A stretch of DNA of 7,638 nucleotides from Cloacimonetes bacterium TCS62 (GTDB lineage: Bacteria; Cloacimonadota; Cloacimonadia; Cloacimonadales; TCS61), in the NCBI GenBank assembly GCA_001577185.1, contig LSCM01000050.1, forward strand, positions 1 through 7,638, written 5' to 3'. Positions 6,899 through 7,638 of the stretch are shown here, piece after piece. Made by a program: the position numbers and the translations under genes. The first letter of the stretch is position 1, and each line of letters opens with the position of its first letter. The notes under the pieces were generated by a model. It saw nothing but the letters and a program-made list of their open reading frames with translations. It had not been told where the DNA came from and searched no databases.

Positions 6899-7115
6899 TA
6901 TTTTTATCCTCTGTTCTATCTGCACTTTCAGTATTTAATTTCTTATCAATTATTGGTGATATAAGTAAAAAACCGATCATTGCTCCTATAATTATGCTTG
7001 ACCAAGCATTTGATGTGATTGGTCAACCACCTGATCTACAACCAATAAATTTATAATACAACCAACCACCACCAGCACCAATAACTAAAGTAAGTAAATA
7101 ATATACTAATTTCAT
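6885..7115 (-). CDS. Small membrane selenoprotein, DUF6132-like, with in-frame TGA (Sec31)
   Basis: A 76-residue product if the TGA at 7025-7023 is read as selenocysteine. The frame starts at ATG 7115 with AGAGG five bases upstream and stops at TAG 6885, inside the start of the LOG gene. Residues 1-25 form a glycine-rich membrane helix (LLTLVIGAGGGWLYY). Then comes FIGCRSGG-U-PITSN, with C26 and U31, a second helix at about 39-55 (SIIIGAMIGFLLISP) and an acidic/basic tail. The small DUF6132 family, as I recall it, has a Cys in the GCxSGxCPITSN motif exactly where the TGA falls. A bacterial SECIS hairpin follows the TGA at the right distance. The function is unknown; a redox pair C26/U31 at the membrane surface is an inference. 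A nonsense-mutated pseudogene is the alternative, but the hairpin and conserved frame argue against it. Confidence 0.82.
6994..7025 (-). promoter_or_regulatory. Bacterial SECIS element downstream of the Sec UGA
   Basis: Counting the U of UGA as 1, bases 17-22 (AUGCUU) pair perfectly with 27-32 (AAGCAU), closing a four-base loop GGUC (23-26). The loop begins 19 nt after the UGA. E. coli fdhF SECIS has the same GGUC apical loop about 18 nt after its UGA, and the guanines there contact SelB. The element lies inside the coding sequence, as expected in bacteria. It predicts that the genome carries selA, selB, selC and selD, none of which is in this window. Confidence 0.8.
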
Positions 7116-7235
7116 TTAAGCCTCTTTTTCATTTTGAATATCTTCGTTAGAATTAATTAATCAACTTATTCGGGATCATCTTAGTAACTTGATCACTAAA
7201 TGCAAAGTAGTAAATAATACAATGTAACTAAAATC
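7116..7235. other. Intergenic spacer that probably holds the operon promoter
   Basis: This 120-bp AT-rich gap lies between the stop of the sorting-domain protein and the start of the selenoprotein, both on the minus strand. On the minus strand a weak sigma70-like pair is visible: TTGATT, an 18-nt spacer and TATTCA, ending roughly 20 bases before the ATG. The match is poor and the leader would be very short. A small inverted repeat, TTAGT (7181-7185) with ACTAA (7195-7199), lacks a following T run and is not a convincing terminator. No RNA gene or small ORF is apparent. Confidence 0.35.
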
Positions 7236-7638
7236 TCACTTCAGCAAAAGCATTTTATTAACAGCCTTTACTTCTCCATCTACTATTAGCTTATAAAAAT
7301 ATACACTAGAGCGAATGTTTTGACCAATTTCATTCTTACCATCCCAAACTATCTTTCTTTCACCCGAACTAACATGATCATCAATTAAGGTCTTTATTCT
7401 TTGCCCTCTAACATTGAAAATAGTAAGTTTGACATTAGCCTCTTGTGGGATAAAAAATTTAAATGTTGTTGTAGGACTACGTCCGGCCCCGGCAGTTGCC
7501 GGATTGAATGGATTGGGATAATTGGAAATATTAACTTGAGATGAAGCAGATAAACTATTTCCTATACTGACATTTTCATAAAAATACTCAATTAACTGTT
7601 CATTTATCCATTCATCTGCAATCCATCGTTGCGACAAT
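7236..7638 (-). CDS. C-terminal part of a secreted/surface protein with FlgD-like (Por-type) sorting domain (partial)
   Basis: The frame is open at the right window edge, so only the last 133 or so residues are visible; the TTG at the edge is not a real start. The visible part ends in the Ig-like C-terminal domain of FCB-group exported proteins: SNYPNPFNP, then TTTFKFFIPQEANVKLTIFN, VRGQRIKTLIDD, SGERKIVWDGKNEIGQ, and SSVYFYKLIVDGEVKAVNKM with a final basic LLLK. Such domains direct type IX-like secretion or attachment in Bacteroidetes, and similar tails are abundant in Cloacimonadota and related phyla, where the mechanism is less certain. Nine residues (ATAGAGRSP) are inserted between NPFNP and TTTFKF and are encoded by a GC-rich palindromic element. 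The N-terminal functional domain is outside the window. Confidence 0.85.
   Translation of the reverse strand, partial: LSQRWIADEWINEQLIEYFYENVSIGNSLSASSQVNISNYPNPFNPATAGAGRSPTTTFKFFIPQEANVKLTIFNVRGQRIKTLIDDHVSSGERKIVWDGKNEIGQNIRSSVYFYKLIVDGEVKAVNKMLLLK
7474..7502. repeat. GC-rich double-palindrome insertion inside a coding region
   Basis: Two small perfect hairpins lie side by side in otherwise AT-rich coding DNA: GGAC-TAC-GTCC (7474-7484) and CCGGCA-GT-TGCCGG (7489-7502), joined by GGCC. On the coding strand the block encodes the AGAGRSP insertion in the NPFNP-TTT motif and keeps the frame. Base composition and palindromic structure suggest a small mobile or repeat element comparable in style to protein-coding palindromic elements of Rickettsia. 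Only one copy is visible in this window. Confidence 0.6.

Noticed and set aside
6885..7115. Reading the small gene as a nonsense-disrupted pseudogene, or as a 30-residue peptide ending at TGA
   Set aside because: The frame stays open with membrane-protein character and a tidy overlap to LOG after the TGA, and a SECIS-type hairpin sits at the right distance. Chance or decay does not explain these together.
7181..7199. TTAGT...ACTAA inverted repeat as a terminator of the sorting-domain gene
   Set aside because: The stem is only 5 bp and AT-rich, and no T run follows on the minus strand.
7622..7638. TTG near the right edge as the start of a complete 133-residue protein
   Set aside because: The domain is a C-terminal sorting domain that always follows a larger protein, and the frame continues to the window edge, so this is a partial gene.

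Overview
The window is AT-rich bacterial DNA with short intergenic gaps, many 1-14 bp gene overlaps and several GTG starts. The best lineage hint is the protein at the right edge. It ends in a Por/FlgD-type C-terminal domain with an NYPNPFNP motif, a style typical of the FCB group and especially of Candidatus Cloacimonadota. The BatE-like gene fits an FCB or related anaerobe. This placement is an inference from protein style only.

Left part, plus strand (1-1701): the last codons of an unidentified gene, then a BatE-like TPR/SH3 membrane protein, then a secreted M23 (LytM) endopeptidase whose GTG start overlaps the batE stop by one base. This looks like the tail of a Bat (aerotolerance) operon linked to envelope work. 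It meets the next operon tail to tail across an 85 bp gap that holds a strong hairpin terminator.

Middle, minus strand (7115 down to 1787): a tightly packed run of seven genes. In transcription order they are a small membrane selenoprotein, a LOG-family nucleotide phosphoribohydrolase, a YgjP-like zinc metallopeptidase, a tandem GNAT protein, an MFS transporter, a nitroreductase-fold flavoprotein and an unrecognised 414-residue soluble protein. Junctions are overlaps of 14, 4, 7 and 4 bp, then gaps of 11 and 37 bp, so one transcript is likely.

The main discovery is the first gene of that operon. Ordinary ORF calling misses it because an in-frame TGA splits it. The frame runs on for 45 codons with conserved-looking sequence (GCRSGG-U-PITSN), a second membrane helix and a charged tail. 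A perfect 6-bp hairpin with a GGUC apical loop lies 19 nt after the TGA, the geometry and loop of the E. coli fdhF SECIS element. I call it a DUF6132-like selenoprotein.

Right edge, minus strand (7236-7638): the C-terminal part of a surface or secreted protein. Its sorting-domain motif is interrupted by a GC-rich, doubly palindromic 27-29 bp in-frame insertion.
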